Below, in pieces: positions 62,908 to 64,000 of a stretch of DNA of 64,000 bases. The DNA is from Caryophanales bacterium UBA6259 (GTDB taxonomy: Bacteria > Bacillota > Bacilli > Tepidibacillales > Tepidibacillaceae). Each line of letters opens with the position of its first letter. Position 1 is the stretch's first letter. The translations under genes were made by a program, and so were the position numbers. Under the pieces are notes generated by a model. The model ran no database searches. It was not told the origin of the DNA and saw only the letters and a list, made by a program, of their open reading frames with translations. The stretch spans positions 1 through 64,000 of the forward strand of contig DJVJ01000038.1 of assembly GCA_002441135.1 (NCBI GenBank). The letters are read 5' to 3'.

Positions 62908-63969
62908 ATGGCTAAAGTTTTAATGAAGGGTAATGAAGTAATTGCTGAAGCAGCAGTTCAAGCAAATTGTAAATATTATTTTGGATATCCAATCACACCT
63001 CAAAGTGAATTAGTAGCATATATGGCAAAGCGTTTACCAGAAGTAGGAGGATTATTCCTGCAAGCAGAAAGTGAAGTTGCCGCAATCAATATGGTATATG
63101 GTGCAGCAGCAGCAGGTGTAAGAGTTATGACATCTTCATCCAGTCCTGGAATCAGCTTAAAGCAAGAGGGTATTTCATATATGGTAGGGTCTGAGCTACC
63201 AGCAGTAGTGGTAAACGTAGTACGTGGAGGTCCTGGATTAGGAACGATTCAGCCTGCACAATCCGACTATTTCCAAGCAGTAAAAGGTGGAGGACACGGA
63301 GATTATCAAATCCCAGTATTAGCACCAGCAACATTACAAGAAATTGTAGATTTAATGCAAGATGCTTTTGATATTGCTGACAAATACCGTACCCCTGTTT
63401 ATCTTTTAGGAGATGGAATGCTAGGTCAAATGATGGAGCCAGTTGAATTTAAAGAAAGACCAGCGATTGAATTGCCAGAAAAGGATTGGGCAGCAACTGG
63501 AACTCGTGGAGATGGCGGTCCAAGGATTGTTAACTCCTTACGTTTAGATCCTGCTGATTTAGAAGAGCATAATAACCACTTGCAGGCAAAATACAAAAAG
63601 ATTTTAGAAAATGAAGTTCGCTATGAGAACTATATGACAGATGATGCAGACTATATTCTTGTTGCATATGGTACTGTTTCTCGTATTGCAAAAAATGCGT
63701 TACAAAAAGCAAGAAGTAAAGGTATTAAAGTAGGAATGATTCGTCCAATTTCCTTATGGCCGTTCCCAGAGAAGGCATTCCATGAAACTAGGGATAAAGT
63801 AAAAGGATATTTAACTGTTGAAATGAGTGCAGGACAAATGGTAGAAGATGTACGTCTTTGCGTAGAAGGTCATGCTCCTGTTCATTTCTATGGTAGAACT
63901 GGTGGAATGGTGCCAAGTCAAGAAGAAATCTTAAAGAAAATCGTTGAGATGGCGGGAGGGGAACTATAA
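62908..63969 (+). CDS. vorB: 3-methyl-2-oxobutanoate:ferredoxin oxidoreductase subunit VorB
   Basis: 353 residues. ANCKYYFGYPITPQSELVAYMAKRLPEVGGLFLQAESEVAAINMVYGAAAAGVRVMTSSSSPG (about 17-80) is the pyrimidine-domain signature of the alpha subunit, with GGPGLGTIQPAQSDYFQAVKGGGHGDY, and a C-terminal transketolase-like domain with VGMIRPISLWPFPEKAF. It oxidises branched-chain 2-oxo acids to acyl-CoA and CO2 with ferredoxin as acceptor. Position after ptb-bcd-buk supports this substrate class over 2-oxoglutarate. Confidence 0.88.
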   Translation: MAKVLMKGNEVIAEAAVQANCKYYFGYPITPQSELVAYMAKRLPEVGGLFLQAESEVAAINMVYGAAAAGVRVMTSSSSPGISLKQEGISYMVGSELPAVVVNVVRGGPGLGTIQPAQSDYFQAVKGGGHGDYQIPVLAPATLQEIVDLMQDAFDIADKYRTPVYLLGDGMLGQMMEPVEFKERPAIELPEKDWAATGTRGDGGPRIVNSLRLDPADLEEHNNHLQAKYKKILENEVRYENYMTDDADYILVAYGTVSRIAKNALQKARSKGIKVGMIRPISLWPFPEKAFHETRDKVKGYLTVEMSAGQMVEDVRLCVEGHAPVHFYGRTGGMVPSQEEILKKIVEMAGGEL

Positions 63970-64000
63970 TGGAAATCGTATTTGAAAAAACTAAAGGTTT
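63969..64000 (+). CDS. Start of 2-oxoacid:ferredoxin oxidoreductase beta subunit (partial)
   Basis: The ATG at 63969 overlaps the vorB stop by one base (TAATG) and the frame stays open to the window end, giving MEIVFEKTKG. This is how thiamine-diphosphate-binding beta subunits of this enzyme class begin in similar operons. Only ten residues are visible. Confidence 0.6.
   Translation, partial: MEIVFEKTKG

Noticed and set aside
1..64000. CRISPR array, tRNA or rRNA genes, insertion sequences, prophage
   Set aside because: No regularly spaced repeats, tRNA cloverleaf, rRNA sequence, transposase or integrase was seen anywhere in the window.

Overview
The window is a low-GC chromosome segment from an endospore-forming Bacillota of the order Bacillales. 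Evidence for this is the full spoIIIA operon, spoIVB, spo0A, a CotF-like coat protein, YqhV/YqhR-type proteins and a Bacillus-like gene order (aroQ-papA-efp ... spoIIIAA-AH-accBC-asp23-nusB-folD-xseAB-ispA-dxs-tlyA-argR-recN-spoIVB-spo0A). Branched-chain 2-oxo acids appear to be handled by a ferredoxin-dependent oxidoreductase (VorB, a 2x[4Fe-4S] ferredoxin and the start of the next subunit) instead of the aerobic dehydrogenase. An OLE RNA locus is also present. Together these suggest an anaerobic or facultatively anaerobic, possibly extremophilic bacillus. The genus cannot be fixed from sequence reading alone.

Layout. 1-2.3 kb is a decayed accessory patch with small unknown proteins, a DUF4275 protein and two frameshifted genes. 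2.3-11.7 kb holds single-gene units: GNAT, CotF-like coat protein, two SDRs, YkvA-like, DUF1836, hemolysin III, DUF3889 and three DUF421 membrane proteins. 11.7-17 kb holds doxX, a CNNM/CorC-type transporter, mltG and a compact block of DUF1858/DUF2249, CGCGG-motif and DUF2249 genes around a Crp/Fnr-type regulator. 17-24 kb holds an NlpC/P60 lipoprotein, a solitary murG, a NUDIX gene, niaR, a SIMPL protein, ccdA and a patatin-like phospholipase. 24-29 kb is the yqh-like region to efp, plus comB and yqhV. 29-34.6 kb is the eight-gene spoIIIA operon. 34.6-51.9 kb is housekeeping and sporulation genes. 52-56.4 kb holds a D,D-carboxypeptidase and a steA/steB-like/glycosyltransferase cluster. 56.4-64 kb holds bkdR, a sigma-54 promoter, ptb-bcd-buk, a P-loop protein and the vor genes, running off the edge.

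Main discoveries. (1) Between ispA and dxs lies a roughly 600-nt non-coding element, closed by an 8-bp terminal helix, with its own extended -10 promoter. It is followed directly by a DUF21-like membrane protein. This is the arrangement of OLE RNA and its partner OapA. (2) Three Crp/Fnr-type boxes sit at exactly -41.5, -41.5 and -61.5 from good -10 elements. They lie upstream of the DUF1858/DUF2249 gene, the DUF2249-CGCGG operon and doxX, and a Crp/Fnr gene with a CRP-like recognition helix lies next to the central site. This is a locally readable regulon built around a small Cys-Gly-rich protein of a putative RiPP family. (3) Other regulatory structure includes a perfect GntR/FadR-type palindrome over the accBC -35, an ARG-box-like palindrome over the argR -10, a perfect sigma-54 promoter before ptb, and a 25-nt repeat shared by the mltG and aroQ leaders.
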